Below, one piece after another: positions 8,026-17,055 of a DNA stretch of 45,523 bases. Each line of letters starts with the position of its first letter. Positions within the stretch are counted from its first letter, which is position 1. Position numbers and translations under genes: made by a program. The notes under the pieces are model-generated. The model searched no databases, was not told the DNA's origin, and was given only the letters and a program-made list of their open reading frames with translations. The stretch lies in NCBI GenBank assembly GCA_017538965.1, contig JAFYHU010000065.1:1-45523 (forward strand), read 5' to 3'. Source of the DNA: Oscillospiraceae bacterium. GTDB lineage: Bacteria > Bacillota > Clostridia > Oscillospirales > Oscillospiraceae.

Positions 8026-10392
8026 TTATCCAAAATAATGTAAGCGTTCTTCATCGGTCAGGTGAAGTTCGCGGCAGATTGCATCAATATTGTGCTGCTT
8101 CCAATCATTATCAAGGATAAAAGCGCGAAGGGAATTGACGGCAGCTTCCCAGCTTTTATAGCTTCGTTTTTCCATGGCAAAGTCACGGGAGACTTCCGGG
8201 GCAATCTCAATTGAAAGCCGGTCTATTTCCCGGAGTACCGCTTCATTGGAAAGCGGACCGTTCAATAGTTCAGCTGCTCGGCGTAGAAAACGATCGCGAA
8301 ATTCACCGTTTACCATAAGATCTGCAAAAAGGGCGGTAATTTGCACACACTGAATGTTGTTGCGATGAAGCAGAATACTGTGATTCAAATAAGGATCTCG
8401 CAGAGTTGCATCAAGATCATAGAACATGAAACGCCAACGGCCATCGCCTTCAGAAGTTCGGCAAAAACGGAGATTGCCGAAAGTCAAATCCGAATTGGCA
8501 CAGAAACCTTCCAGGAAGACCCAGTCGATAAGACTGTCAACATCCATCAAAGAACAGAAATGTGCATAGTTTTCCGGATCGGACATGTCGTGAGAAGCGC
8601 AGAACTGAAAAACATCGATATATAGATCGGAAGTACGGGGAACCTCATAATCTACCGTTACGACCGAACTCTCTTCTACGCCGACCAGATCGGCGTAGAG
8701 TTGTTCATTGAACTTTTCTCCAAGCGCATAGATTCCGGAATAGACGTTGTCAATATATACGACACAATAACGGCTGCGGGAAGCGATCACGTGGTCGGAG
8801 GCCGAAAGAGCCAGATCTTCACAGAGTTCATTCCTGATGATGGCAGCCGTCTGATCTTGCCCGCCGCGGATAACAAGGTCGGTAAAATGGGTAACGCCGC
8901 CGCCGAAAAGATCGTAGTCAAGCTCCGACTGTCCGTAGCTTCCCCGGAACTTGACGCTGAGACCTTTCTTGCGATAGATCAGGCTGGTATCACCGTGCAG
9001 CCTGATCCCGCAGGGGATGCTGAAACTGCCGTCGTCTTCATACCATGAGAGATTGCCGCTCCATTCCTGCCCTTTGTAGTTGACGGTAAGCATACGGTGA
9101 AAGGCAACTTTGTTATCAGATACCAGACTCAAAACAGGCAATTGAAATTCTTCACCAATGAAATAATTAAGCGTAAGCGGACGACTGGGCAAGGCACCGG
9201 ACTCAACGGAAACCGCGCGCACAACACAGCTGCCCGAAATGGAAATCGGCCCTTTCCACTCCACAGAAGAGATAGTCGGGACACTGGTGTCAAGCGTGTA
9301 ATAAATGGTTCCCTGCGCCGAAAGCTCCAGAACAACCGGGTCATGTTCTTCAAAGATACCGTCCGGCGTGAGAGAAACGGGCATGGCTGAAACACGGCGC
9401 TTACCGTCCTGATTCTCCATACCGGGAGTGGCAGCAGCAAAAAAGAATGCACCGTTTCTGCCTGACATGCGACCATAGCTTCCGCCCAGAGGAATATCGC
9501 GAAGAACCAGCCAGTCCTGCAGACCAGCTGTATCTTCGCTCAGGAAGAGCGCCTCATTGCTCGAACTCAAAGACAGACCGATGTTGTCACAACTGACCAC
9601 AGTAATCCCTCCGGCCGGGAGAGTGATCGACGGAAGGACTGCTTTTCTAAGATGGTCTTCCTGATCGGAAAGGTACCAACTCGAAAGGTCGATCGGAGAA
9701 GTCGAGACATTTTTGAGTTCAACCCAGTCACCGCCCCCGAGTTTTGAGAAAGAGGAATTCGGGTCTGAGACAAGCACTTCGTTCAACTGAAGCGGAGACT
9801 GACAGACCGCTTCGTTTTGCAAGGCATCATAGGCCGCAGCTGTGTTTTCACGCCAGGGAGTTGGGTACAGGCATTCTTTCCAGCTTCCATCTGCCTGCAG
9901 AGCCCAGCTGTAGTCTGCCGGAAGATCCGGACATATGAGCTGCGAGACAGTTTCGCCGTCGGGACTGCGCAGATACAGCGTCTCATCCGATGAAACAGAA
10001 AAAGGCGCCTGCAATTCTTCCGGACAGTCTTTTCCCGAGGCATAGACCAAAAAAGTGCTGTCGGCTGGAAAAAGAAAAGCCGGAAAAACGAGACCGTCAC
10101 GGTTTGAACGGTCGCTGAGACTCCAACCGCACAGATTGACATCCTCACCGCTGTCGTTCCGGATTTCAATCCAGTCGGAGAAATCTCCGTTTGGATCTCG
10201 AAGCGTGGCGTGGTTGCGGGTCATGACCTCAGTGATGGTCAGAAGAGGCGCTAGTTCACGTTCCGGCAGGGAAGCGGAAATAGTCGGCACCGGCGCAGAG
10301 TCAGCCGCTGCTTTAGACAGAGAGCAGCCACCAAGCAGAAATAAACCCGGTAGCAGAAACAAAAAGACCCATTTTGACTTCCAAACGTGCAT
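8026..10392 (-). CDS. CotH kinase family lipoprotein with lamin-tail domains
   Basis: 788 residues from the ATG at 10392, chosen over an upstream start at 10533 because of a lipoprotein signal (lipobox LLGGC, Cys23) and an AAAGGGG site. Two lamin-tail-like domains (about 54-145 and 205-310) each contain a D(S/G)DW(I/V)E(I/L)-type core and GWSLSD/SWYLSD. A chitobiase C-terminal-type domain (about 360-425, TIYYTLDTSVPT) follows. The CotH domain (about 435-760) shows IRLHGDTS, KKGLSVKFR, RNELCEDLA, SGIYALGEKFNEQ and FMFYDLDATL. CotH proteins are atypical kinases that phosphorylate spore coat or surface proteins. The lipid anchor places this one on the outer face of the membrane. It is convergent with the DUF951 gene. 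Confidence 0.9.
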   Translation of the reverse strand: MHVWKSKWVFLFLLPGLFLLGGCSLSKAAADSAPVPTISASLPERELAPLLTITEVMTRNHATLRDPNGDFSDWIEIRNDSGEDVNLCGWSLSDRSNRDGLVFPAFLFPADSTFLVYASGKDCPEELQAPFSVSSDETLYLRSPDGETVSQLICPDLPADYSWALQADGSWKECLYPTPWRENTAAAYDALQNEAVCQSPLQLNEVLVSDPNSSFSKLGGGDWVELKNVSTSPIDLSSWYLSDQEDHLRKAVLPSITLPAGGITVVSCDNIGLSLSSSNEALFLSEDTAGLQDWLVLRDIPLGGSYGRMSGRNGAFFFAAATPGMENQDGKRRVSAMPVSLTPDGIFEEHDPVVLELSAQGTIYYTLDTSVPTISSVEWKGPISISGSCVVRAVSVESGALPSRPLTLNYFIGEEFQLPVLSLVSDNKVAFHRMLTVNYKGQEWSGNLSWYEDDGSFSIPCGIRLHGDTSLIYRKKGLSVKFRGSYGQSELDYDLFGGGVTHFTDLVIRGGQDQTAAIIRNELCEDLALSASDHVIASRSRYCVVYIDNVYSGIYALGEKFNEQLYADLVGVEESSVVTVDYEVPRTSDLYIDVFQFCASHDMSDPENYAHFCSLMDVDSLIDWVFLEGFCANSDLTFGNLRFCRTSEGDGRWRFMFYDLDATLRDPYLNHSILLHRNNIQCVQITALFADLMVNGEFRDRFLRRAAELLNGPLSNEAVLREIDRLSIEIAPEVSRDFAMEKRSYKSWEAAVNSLRAFILDNDWKQHNIDAICRELHLTDEERLHYFG

Positions 10393-10423
10393 GAAAGCCC
10401 CTTTCGTTTTTATCAGATAGAAT

Positions 10424-10452
10424 ATTATACCGCCGGCAGAAAGAAGTGTCAA
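10424..10452 (-). promoter_or_regulatory. Consensus sigma-A promoter of the CotH gene
   Basis: On the minus strand TTGACA (10452-10447), a 17-bp spacer and TATAAT (10429-10424): both hexamers are perfect. It lies 32 bp upstream of the start codon. Confidence 0.85.
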
Positions 10453-10457
10453 TCTTT

Positions 10458-10505
10458 CCCATGAATGTGCTAGAAAAGGATCCCATGAATCTGCTAGAAA
10501 AGGAT
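10458..10505 (+). repeat. 24-bp tandem duplication between the cotH-like and rpsB promoters
   Basis: Two adjacent copies of CCCATGAATSTGCTAGAAAA plus GGAT, differing at one base (G or C at S). They sit between the CotH promoter and the rpsB promoter. No coding or protein-binding role is evident. Confidence 0.8.
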
Positions 10506-10527
10506 GACCAAAAACACAAAAAAGTAC

Positions 10528-10556
10528 TTGCAATTTCGCAACAAATCAGTTATTAT
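10528..10556 (+). promoter_or_regulatory. Putative rpsB promoter
   Basis: TTGCAA at 10528-10533, 17 bp, TATTAT at 10551-10556. It leaves a leader of about 95 nt before rpsB in which a leader-type control element could lie; I cannot define one. Confidence 0.65.
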
Positions 10557-10656
10557 ATATCGGCAATTCGCACGGACGTGGACTTTCCCCATGTGGCCAA
10601 AGGCTTGGCGGAGGGGCTGAAACGTTCGGAGGAAAAAACAAAAAAGGAGAAATTAT

Positions 10657-11403
10657 ATGGCAGTCGTATCCATGAAACAGCTGCTGGAAGCCGGTGTCCA
10701 TTTCGGCCACCAAACCAGACGCTGGAACCCCAAGATGGCCGAGTACATCTATTGTGAGCGTAACGGCATCTACATCATTGACCTTCAGAAGACCGTAAAA
10801 AAACTGGAGGAAGCTTATCAGTTCGTTCGTCAACTTGCTGAAAACGGAGATACTATTCTCTTTGTCGGCACCAAGAAGCAGGCCACGGACGCTGTCCGCG
10901 AAGAAGCTTCGCGCGTCGGTATGTACTATGTTAACGCCCGCTGGCTCGGCGGCATGCTGACCAACTTCAAGACCATGCGCACCCGCGTAGAGCGTTTGGC
11001 CCAACTGAAGAAAATGCAGGAAGACGGTACCTTCGACATGCTTCCAAAAAAGGAAGTCATGAAACACCTCGGCGAGATGGAAAAGCTTGAGAAGTATCTC
11101 GGCGGTGTGAAGGACATGAAGAAACTCCCCGGTGCCCTGTTCGTAGTTGACCCGCGCAAGGAGCACAATGCGATTGCGGAAGCCCGCAAGCTGCACATTC
11201 CAATTGTTGCGATCGTCGATACTAACTGTGACCCGGACGAGGTCGACTATGTAATCCCGGCAAATGATGACGCAATCCGTGCGATTCGTCTGATTGCCGC
11301 GACCATGGCCAATGCCGTTCAGGAAGGCCATCAGGGTGCGGATGTGGCAGAAATCGAAGTCGATGCCGAGACGATCGAGACTGCGGAAGCTGCTGAGGAA
11401 TAA
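10657..11403 (+). CDS. rpsB: 30S ribosomal protein S2
   Basis: 248 residues. Ribosomal protein S2 of the small subunit. The signatures [50 protein letters not shown] and [13 protein letters not shown] are all present, and the protein is full length with an acidic C-terminus. AAAGGAG precedes the ATG. tsf follows after 68 nt in the conserved rpsB-tsf order. Confidence 0.98.
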   Translation: MAVVSMKQLLEAGVHFGHQTRRWNPKMAEYIYCERNGIYIIDLQKTVKKLEEAYQFVRQLAENGDTILFVGTKKQATDAVREEASRVGMYYVNARWLGGMLTNFKTMRTRVERLAQLKKMQEDGTFDMLPKKEVMKHLGEMEKLEKYLGGVKDMKKLPGALFVVDPRKEHNAIAEARKLHIPIVAIVDTNCDPDEVDYVIPANDDAIRAIRLIAATMANAVQEGHQGADVAEIEVDAETIETAEAAEE

Positions 11404-11471
11404 AATTCGGTGGGGGCGTTTAAGCGCCTCCGCTTCCGTGTAAGGATATAGTATTCAAGGAGGAAAGAAAA

Positions 11472-12404
11472 ATGGCTTTTACTGCTCAAGATGTAAAAAC
11501 ACTTCGTGAGATGACAAACGTCGGTATGATGGACTGCAAGAAGGCGCTTCAGGCAACCGACGGTGATATGGACAAGGCAGTTGACTGGCTGCGTGAGAAG
11601 GGCTTGGCCAAGGCTGCGAAGAAGGCCGGGCGGATTGCTGCCGAGGGTATGGCATATGCTCATGTCTGCCCGGAGTGCGGTGTCGGCGCTGTCGTGGAAG
11701 TGAACTGCGAGACTGACTTCTGTGCCAAGAGCGAAGCGTTTATTGCTTTCGTCAAGGATATCTGCAAAGTGGTCATGTCTGAGGATCCCAAAGATGTTGA
11801 CGCGTTGCTGCAGTGCAAGTATCCCGGTCGTGATCTGACGGTTGCCGAGATTCTGCCGGAGAAAGTTATGTCCATCGGTGAGAATCTTCAGATTCGTCGA
11901 TTTGCCCGCTTTGCAGAGCCCTTTAACGTTGCCTATGTTCATGCCGGCGGCACCCACGGTGTTTTGGTGAATCTGGCTGTCGAGGGTGACATTGATGCGA
12001 CCGAGATCGGCAAGAACGTATGCATGCAGATTGCTGCCATGAACCCGAAGTTCTGGGACAAGTCGCTGGTTCCGCAGGAAGACCTCGATCATGAGCTGGC
12101 TGTGCAGGTTGCGCTGATGGATAACGACCCGAAAATGGCAGCCAAGCCTGCCGCCATAAAGGAAAAGATTGCAGCCGGAAAGATGAATGCTTTTTACAAG
12201 GAAAGCTGCCTGCTGCAGCAGGAGTTTGTCCGTTCTGATCTGTTCACGGGCTCCGTAGAAGGCTATATTGCCGATGCCGCCAAGAAGCTCGGAGGAAAGG
12301 TGAAATTTGTGGATGCCGTACATTTTATCAAAGGTGAAGGCATCGAAAAGAAACAGGAAGACTTTGCTGCCGAAGTTGCTGCTCAGATGAATATGGGGAA
12401 ATAA
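11472..12404 (+). CDS. tsf: Translation elongation factor Ts
   Basis: 310 residues. EF-Ts exchanges GDP for GTP on EF-Tu. The N-terminal UBA-like domain (VKTLREMTNVGMMDCKKAL, DMDKAVDWLREKG) is followed by the core and dimerisation domains (VNCETDFCAK, YVHAGGTHGVLVNL, AAMNPKF). It is cysteine-rich near residues 63-85 (a CPEC pair, then VNC and FC). The usual TDFVA motif, which contacts EF-Tu, reads TDFCA. AGGAGG precedes the ATG and a terminator follows. Confidence 0.97.
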   Translation: MAFTAQDVKTLREMTNVGMMDCKKALQATDGDMDKAVDWLREKGLAKAAKKAGRIAAEGMAYAHVCPECGVGAVVEVNCETDFCAKSEAFIAFVKDICKVVMSEDPKDVDALLQCKYPGRDLTVAEILPEKVMSIGENLQIRRFARFAEPFNVAYVHAGGTHGVLVNLAVEGDIDATEIGKNVCMQIAAMNPKFWDKSLVPQEDLDHELAVQVALMDNDPKMAAKPAAIKEKIAAGKMNAFYKESCLLQQEFVRSDLFTGSVEGYIADAAKKLGGKVKFVDAVHFIKGEGIEKKQEDFAAEVAAQMNMGK

Positions 12405-12424
12405 ACCTGAGAAACATGAAAAAT

Positions 12425-12450
12425 CCCGCCGACGATCGGCGGGGTTTTTT
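12425..12450 (+). terminator. Rho-independent terminator of rpsB-tsf
   Basis: CCCGCCGA/TCGGCGGG stem with a 3-nt loop, followed by GTTTTTT. It abuts the 3' end of the convergent LRR gene. Confidence 0.9.
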
Positions 12451-13646
12451 CATGGATTCAAAGGATACTCAATGCGCATGTAGTAGTATGGGTCATTTTC
12501 ATTATAGGCATAACATGCGGGAAAACTGCCGTATTGGAACTCCTGATACAGCTGCTCATAACGGTCAACAGCGGTAGGAGGATAAATATCGCTGCGGATA
12601 CGCCATTCTTCTTCAGTCGGGTTTTCTGTGGTGGTGTTCACCTCACAGTTCGGATGGCGTTTTTGATACTCAACGATCTGTTCGCGCGGAATCGGGGTCA
12701 GGCAACCGATCCAGAGACGGTTGAGGTCAAGATCGTAAATCGGACGAATGTCCCGCAGGGCAAAGTCGTAGCATATATTAAGGTCTTTCAGTTTCTTCAG
12801 TTCGGACAGAGGGCGAAGGTCACAGGCACCGCTGGTCTGAAACTCCAGATAGTTCAACTTTGGACAATTTGCCAGAGCAGAAATGTCTTTGATAGCCGTC
12901 ATAGCAATAATCAGGACTTCCAGATCCGGCATGTTGGCAGCCCAGCCGGCATCAGTTACAAATGACATATGGCCGATGTCCAGATACTTGACCTTAGTGC
13001 AGTAATAAAGGCCTTTTACTGCTTCATCGTCAAACGGAGTAGAGTTGCGGTCGGGATTGGACATGAGCAGACGCTCGACGTTGGTTCGGGCGCTGTAGGC
13101 AGGCCCGAAATACACGCGCCAGATGACCTCAACATCTGGGAATCTTTCGCGGATGTTGGCCATGCTCTCGTCGGATACACCGCAGCTGTCCATGTCGAGG
13201 ATCTTCAGATTGGGCATGCAGGAGGCAACCTGGACAGCAAAAGCACCCTCATCTTCAAAGCTTATGTGACTTAGATTCAGAACCTCGTCCTCAAGTTGAA
13301 ATCGATAGCCGCGTATGCTGAAGGGGTATTCAATCTTGAGATCAGGGCGCACTTCCTGAATGCTGCGAATTTGCTCCCAGGAGACCAGAGGATCCTCCGC
13401 GGGAGCAAAGCCAAGAATCAAAGTGCGTAGATTTGTGAGCGAGGGAAGAACGGAAATCACTTGAGAAATTTCTTCCTGTGTTGCATAGCCCAGGTTCAGA
13501 GACTCTGTCGATGCGCTCACTTCCTGATTCTGAACCATAAAAGGTAAATCAGGAGTGTCTTCTTCGGCAAGCACGGTAATCCCCGTATATGCAGACACGA
13601 GAAGCAGGAGCAGCGTCAGAAGAAAGATATGGGAGATTTTTTTCAT
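12450..13646 (-). CDS. Secreted leucine-rich-repeat protein (paralog of the upstream gene)
   Basis: 398 residues from the ATG at 13646, which has CGGAG upstream and opens a clear signal peptide (MKKISHIFLLTLLLLLVSAY). A longer in-frame start at 13937 lacks these and overlaps the neighbouring gene. The body holds leucine-rich repeats such as NLKILDMDSCGVSDESMANI, TKVKYLDIGH, MPDLEVLIIAMTAIKDISAL and CPKLNYLEFQ. The C-terminal part (from about 300) departs from the repeat pattern. It is 22 nt downstream of a longer paralog with the same segments in the same order, so the pair probably arose by duplication and is co-transcribed. A role in surface binding is inference. Confidence 0.85.
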   Translation of the reverse strand: MKKISHIFLLTLLLLLVSAYTGITVLAEEDTPDLPFMVQNQEVSASTESLNLGYATQEEISQVISVLPSLTNLRTLILGFAPAEDPLVSWEQIRSIQEVRPDLKIEYPFSIRGYRFQLEDEVLNLSHISFEDEGAFAVQVASCMPNLKILDMDSCGVSDESMANIRERFPDVEVIWRVYFGPAYSARTNVERLLMSNPDRNSTPFDDEAVKGLYYCTKVKYLDIGHMSFVTDAGWAANMPDLEVLIIAMTAIKDISALANCPKLNYLEFQTSGACDLRPLSELKKLKDLNICYDFALRDIRPIYDLDLNRLWIGCLTPIPREQIVEYQKRHPNCEVNTTTENPTEEEWRIRSDIYPPTAVDRYEQLYQEFQYGSFPACYAYNENDPYYYMRIEYPLNP

Positions 13647-13668
13647 GAATGATCTCCGATGAATAGAA

Positions 13669-15456
13669 TTAATAAAGTGGATCGTTCTGCGGCAATGAGT
13701 AACTCTGGTCGGCGGTATCATATCCGAATTGTTCACGTAATAAGGCATAACGCTCGTTAAGGGGGTCGTTAAATGTTCCTGTTTGCTGCCACTGTTCCCA
13801 GACCCAGTTCGGTCGATAGCCGGCAGTCCGCCAACTTCCTTGAGACGGATCTCCGGAAGAAAGATTGATGCGGCAGTAGTCGTATGGGAGACCTTCGGGA
13901 GAAACTCGGGCGTCGCAGTAATCTCCTTCCGAGTCAATCTTTTCGGCTTTCATTACTTGTGCCATGGTTTCAAGTTGTTCTTTGGGAATTCCGGGTGCAG
14001 TTAAGCTTCCGATATAAAGACGTTCAAGATCCGTCAGACCAAAGAGCGGTGAAATGTCAGTGACACGCGGACGTTTTTCATCGGTTCCGTCGTTCTCGCC
14101 GTTGTTGACGCATCGACCGATGTTTAGGTGATGAAGACCGGTCAGATTCGAGAGCGGGGTCAGATCCGTGATATTGGTGGAATTAATTTCAAGGTACTCC
14201 AACTTCGGACAGTCGGCCAGAGGAGAAGCATCGCTGATGTCATTAATGGCGAATATGGCAACCTCAAGATCGGGCATACCGCGAACAAAGGAAATGTCGG
14301 TCAGAGCTTCGTTATGGCCAAGATCGAGATATTTGACCTTATTGCAATACTGCAGACAGCGTGCCGCTTCATCTGTGACCGTTCCGCCTTTGGCTTTTGA
14401 GGATGCCAGAATACGCTCAACATCCGTGCGGACGCTATAGCCGGCAAACCAGATACGCCAGATGACATTGATGTTCGGAAACTCCTCACGGATGGCGGCC
14501 ATAGAAGTGTCTGAGACATCGCAGGAGTCCATGTCTAAGGTCTCCAATCTGGTCATACAAGGCAGAACCTGTTTGACGGCAGCACCCTCGTCGTTCATTT
14601 TGATATGGCTGAAACTGAGATCAGTATCAGAAAGATTAAAGTCTACACCCCATAGACTGTAAGGGTAATCCAGTGCGGCAGAAGGCGCTGCTTCATGCAA
14701 CTGTGTAAGATCCGACAGGCTGAGACCGTTGTCAGCTGTGCCAAGATGAACCAGAGAGGCCTGATTCATGCAGCGGAGAAGCGAGACAGCTTCCGGAACA
14801 TCAGCCGGAGTGATGGAGGAAAGGTCAATTTCGGTGCTGTTGAGAGGAAGGGACTGGCCTTTAAAAGACAGAGAATAGTTCAACGCAGCATCCGGGCAGG
14901 CTGCGGCAATAGCGGCGAGATCATCGGTGCTGATCGCACTGCCGGATTGCGCGGTCCCCAGATCCACTGTAGTCAGATTTGGAAGAAATGCCAGCAATTC
15001 TGCTACTTGAAGGGCATCCGTCGGATTCATTCCAGAGAGGTCAAGCGTCTTCGCATCATTGGCGATCGTCTGACCATCGGGAAGCGTGACGGTATAACGC
15101 ACAGAGATCTCGGGATGCTGCTCTGCCCAGAAAATAATATCTGCATAGCAGGTGCTGCCCGAAAAATCGGCCGTCTTCAATGCGGCAAGGCTGTCAAGCA
15201 ACGGCAGGTCTGCGGGGATCACGACCGCCGTCAGATTTTTGGCCGTCAGCGGATAATCACCTGATGAGAGAGTAATAACATCCTTCTCCGTTTGATCCGG
15301 TGCTGCTGCGAGTGTAGTGTCATTGCCGACGTTGTCGGGAGTGCTTTCGCTCAGTGTGCTGTTTAGCTTCATGATGCAGGAGTGACAGCAGAGAATCAAG
15401 AAAACCAGCCATGCCAGTAACAGGATGACTTTAAAAAAATGAAGTACTTTTCTCAT
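13669..15456 (-). CDS. Membrane-anchored leucine-rich-repeat protein
   Basis: 595 residues. A hydrophobic N-terminus (about residues 8-27, VILLAWLVFLILCCHSC) acts as signal anchor or lipoprotein-like signal. Irregular leucine-rich repeats follow, among them LDLSGMNPTDAL, FLPNLTTVDLG, TRLETLDMDSCDVSDTSM, NKVKYLDLGHNEALTDI, CPKLEYLEINSTNITDLTPL and LHHLNIGR. The segment from about 270 to 480 is shared with the downstream paralog. The last 80 residues are aromatic-rich and not repeat-like. A good promoter lies upstream. The start is supported by an AGAGG site. No enzyme domain is seen. Confidence 0.85.
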   Translation of the reverse strand: MRKVLHFFKVILLLAWLVFLILCCHSCIMKLNSTLSESTPDNVGNDTTLAAAPDQTEKDVITLSSGDYPLTAKNLTAVVIPADLPLLDSLAALKTADFSGSTCYADIIFWAEQHPEISVRYTVTLPDGQTIANDAKTLDLSGMNPTDALQVAELLAFLPNLTTVDLGTAQSGSAISTDDLAAIAAACPDAALNYSLSFKGQSLPLNSTEIDLSSITPADVPEAVSLLRCMNQASLVHLGTADNGLSLSDLTQLHEAAPSAALDYPYSLWGVDFNLSDTDLSFSHIKMNDEGAAVKQVLPCMTRLETLDMDSCDVSDTSMAAIREEFPNINVIWRIWFAGYSVRTDVERILASSKAKGGTVTDEAARCLQYCNKVKYLDLGHNEALTDISFVRGMPDLEVAIFAINDISDASPLADCPKLEYLEINSTNITDLTPLSNLTGLHHLNIGRCVNNGENDGTDEKRPRVTDISPLFGLTDLERLYIGSLTAPGIPKEQLETMAQVMKAEKIDSEGDYCDARVSPEGLPYDYCRINLSSGDPSQGSWRTAGYRPNWVWEQWQQTGTFNDPLNERYALLREQFGYDTADQSYSLPQNDPLY

Positions 15457-15492
15457 AACATTCAGCCTCTCATGTGATTGCGGGTTTCCTAC

Positions 15493-15521
15493 AGTATATC
15501 ACTTGAATCAGCACATTGCAA
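15493..15521 (-). promoter_or_regulatory. Putative promoter of the LRR gene pair
   Basis: On the minus strand TTGCAA (15521-15516), 17 bp, TATACT (15498-15493), 37 bp upstream of the first LRR gene. Confidence 0.7.
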
Positions 15522-15567
15522 ATCTCTATATGCAGCAGAACCTGAAAAAAAGCACGAAACTGGAGGT

Positions 15568-16350
15568 TCAGGCTTTGCTGGCGGCAATGACGGCTTCTAT
15601 GACGGACGATCGAAAACCATGGGCCTCCAAAGCTCGTACGCCTTGAATGGTGGTACCACCGGGGGAACAGACGGCATCTTTCAATTCGCCTGGATGTTTG
15701 CCACTCTCCAGAATCAGCCGGGCAGAGCCGAGAGTCATCTGAGCAGCCAGCATAATCGCCTCTTTCCGCGGTAGGCCGCAGGCAACGCCTGCGTCGGCCA
15801 GCGCCTCGACAAAAAGATCAACATAAGCGGGACCGCAGCCAGAAATAGCCATGCCGGCATCAAAAAGACGCTCTTCCATTTTGACAAAGCGCCCGGCAGC
15901 CTGCATGGCGGTGAGGAAAGCAGTTTCTTCGTCAGCGGTGACTTCGCCACTGCAGCAATAAAGAATCATGCCTTCGCCGACAGAAACCGGGGTATTCGGC
16001 ATAATGCGGATGACGGGGTATGGTTTCTGCAGACGATTCTGGACATCCTGAATCGTAACGCCGGCCAGCATGCTGATAAGAACAAAGCGGCTCTGTCGGG
16101 AAGCAAGCTGCGGAGCAAGAGTTTCAGACAGAGCAGAGAGCATGATGGGCTTGACGCCGAGAAAGAGGAAGTCCGAGTTCTGTGCGGCCTCGGCCTGGGA
16201 AACAGAACGACCGCCGATTTCTACGGCGAGTTTATCAGCTTTTTCGGGATGACGGTTGACCAGCAAAAGCCGATTTCCTTCCGTTCTGGAAGCGGCTCTT
16301 GCGAGCGCAGAACCCATATTCCCGGTACCGATCAATCCAAGTGTTTTCAT
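15568..16350 (-). CDS. proC: Pyrroline-5-carboxylate reductase
   Basis: 260 residues. Catalyses the last step of proline synthesis, NAD(P)H-dependent reduction of 1-pyrroline-5-carboxylate. The N-terminal Rossmann motif GLIGTGNMGSALA, the central VIRIMPNTPVSVGEGM and the C-terminal signature (DAVCSPGGTTIQGVRALE) are all present. GCGPAY in the dimer domain is typical. AAAGGAT precedes the start. Its ATG overlaps the stop of the HAD phosphatase gene by 4 nt, so the two are translationally coupled. Confidence 0.97.
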   Translation of the reverse strand: MKTLGLIGTGNMGSALARAASRTEGNRLLLVNRHPEKADKLAVEIGGRSVSQAEAAQNSDFLFLGVKPIMLSALSETLAPQLASRQSRFVLISMLAGVTIQDVQNRLQKPYPVIRIMPNTPVSVGEGMILYCCSGEVTADEETAFLTAMQAAGRFVKMEERLFDAGMAISGCGPAYVDLFVEALADAGVACGLPRKEAIMLAAQMTLGSARLILESGKHPGELKDAVCSPGGTTIQGVRALEAHGFRSSVIEAVIAASKA

Positions 16351-16997
16351 TGCAGTATCCTTTCTGACAGTTCTTCGGGGGTATGGACAAGAATCGATGC
16401 CCCGGAGGAAAAAAGCGCTTCTTCGTCTCGGAAGCCCCAGCTCACCGAGATACAGACCATTCCGGCGCTGCGGGCGGTTTCAATATCGACTTCCGAATCC
16501 CCGATATAGACGCAGTCTTCAACAGCAAGTCCCATACGCGAGATTGCTTCTAAAACCGTGTCTGGACTGGGTTTTCGCCGAATGCCAGGACTTTCGCCGA
16601 CAACGACATCCAGCATGCCCGGGAAAAAGACGGCTGCAAGTTCCTGGACGGCAGTGTCGGGTTTGTTCGAGATCACGGCAAGGCGAAGACCATGTGCACG
16701 AAGTTTCTGCATCAGGGGCAGAATGCCGTCATACGGCCGGGTATGAATTTTGCAATGCGCATCATACCAGGGCTTATAAAATTCGAGAACACGCGTGCAG
16801 AGATCTTCTTCGGTTCTCGGAGGAACACAGTGCGCGATCAGGAACGCAGCCCCGTTGCCTAGATTTCGGCGGACGACAGAAGAATCGACAGGCGGAAGGG
16901 AAAACTCCGCAAGACTTCGGTTGACGGAATCTACCAGATCATCAAGCGTATCGAGAACGGTTCCGTCCATATCAAAGAGAACAGCTTTCCAATTCAT
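16347..16997 (-). CDS. HAD phosphatase, phosphoglycolate phosphatase-like
   Basis: 216 residues. Motif I is FDMDGTVLDT (nucleophile Asp9). A helical cap follows. Motif II is VISNKPD, motif III lies in RRKPSPD and motif IV is YIGDSEVDIETARSAGM. This arrangement is that of Gph/PpaX-type HAD phosphatases acting on phosphoglycolate, pyrophosphate or small phosphoesters. Exact substrate not assigned. Overlaps proC by ATGA. The start follows CAGGAG. Confidence 0.88.
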   Translation of the reverse strand: MNWKAVLFDMDGTVLDTLDDLVDSVNRSLAEFSLPPVDSSVVRRNLGNGAAFLIAHCVPPRTEEDLCTRVLEFYKPWYDAHCKIHTRPYDGILPLMQKLRAHGLRLAVISNKPDTAVQELAAVFFPGMLDVVVGESPGIRRKPSPDTVLEAISRMGLAVEDCVYIGDSEVDIETARSAGMVCISVSWGFRDEEALFSSGASILVHTPEELSERILQ

Positions 16998-17010
16998 GAA
17001 TGCTCCTGAA

Positions 17011-17037
17011 AGAATCCCGCCCTATGGGCGGGATTCT
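17011..17037 (-). terminator. Terminator after the CoA-transferase gene
   Basis: A 12-bp perfect stem AGAATCCCGCCC/GGGCGGGATTCT with a TAT loop, between the CoA-transferase stop and the HAD gene start. There is only a short T tract on the minus strand. Confidence 0.7.
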
Positions 17038-17055
17038 GTTCTGTTTAGGTAAAAA

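Noticed and set aside
10446-10757. ORF with a repeated MN(V/L)LEKD peptide running into rpsB
   Set aside because: It only reads through the 24-bp tandem duplication and promoter region and overlaps rpsB in another frame.
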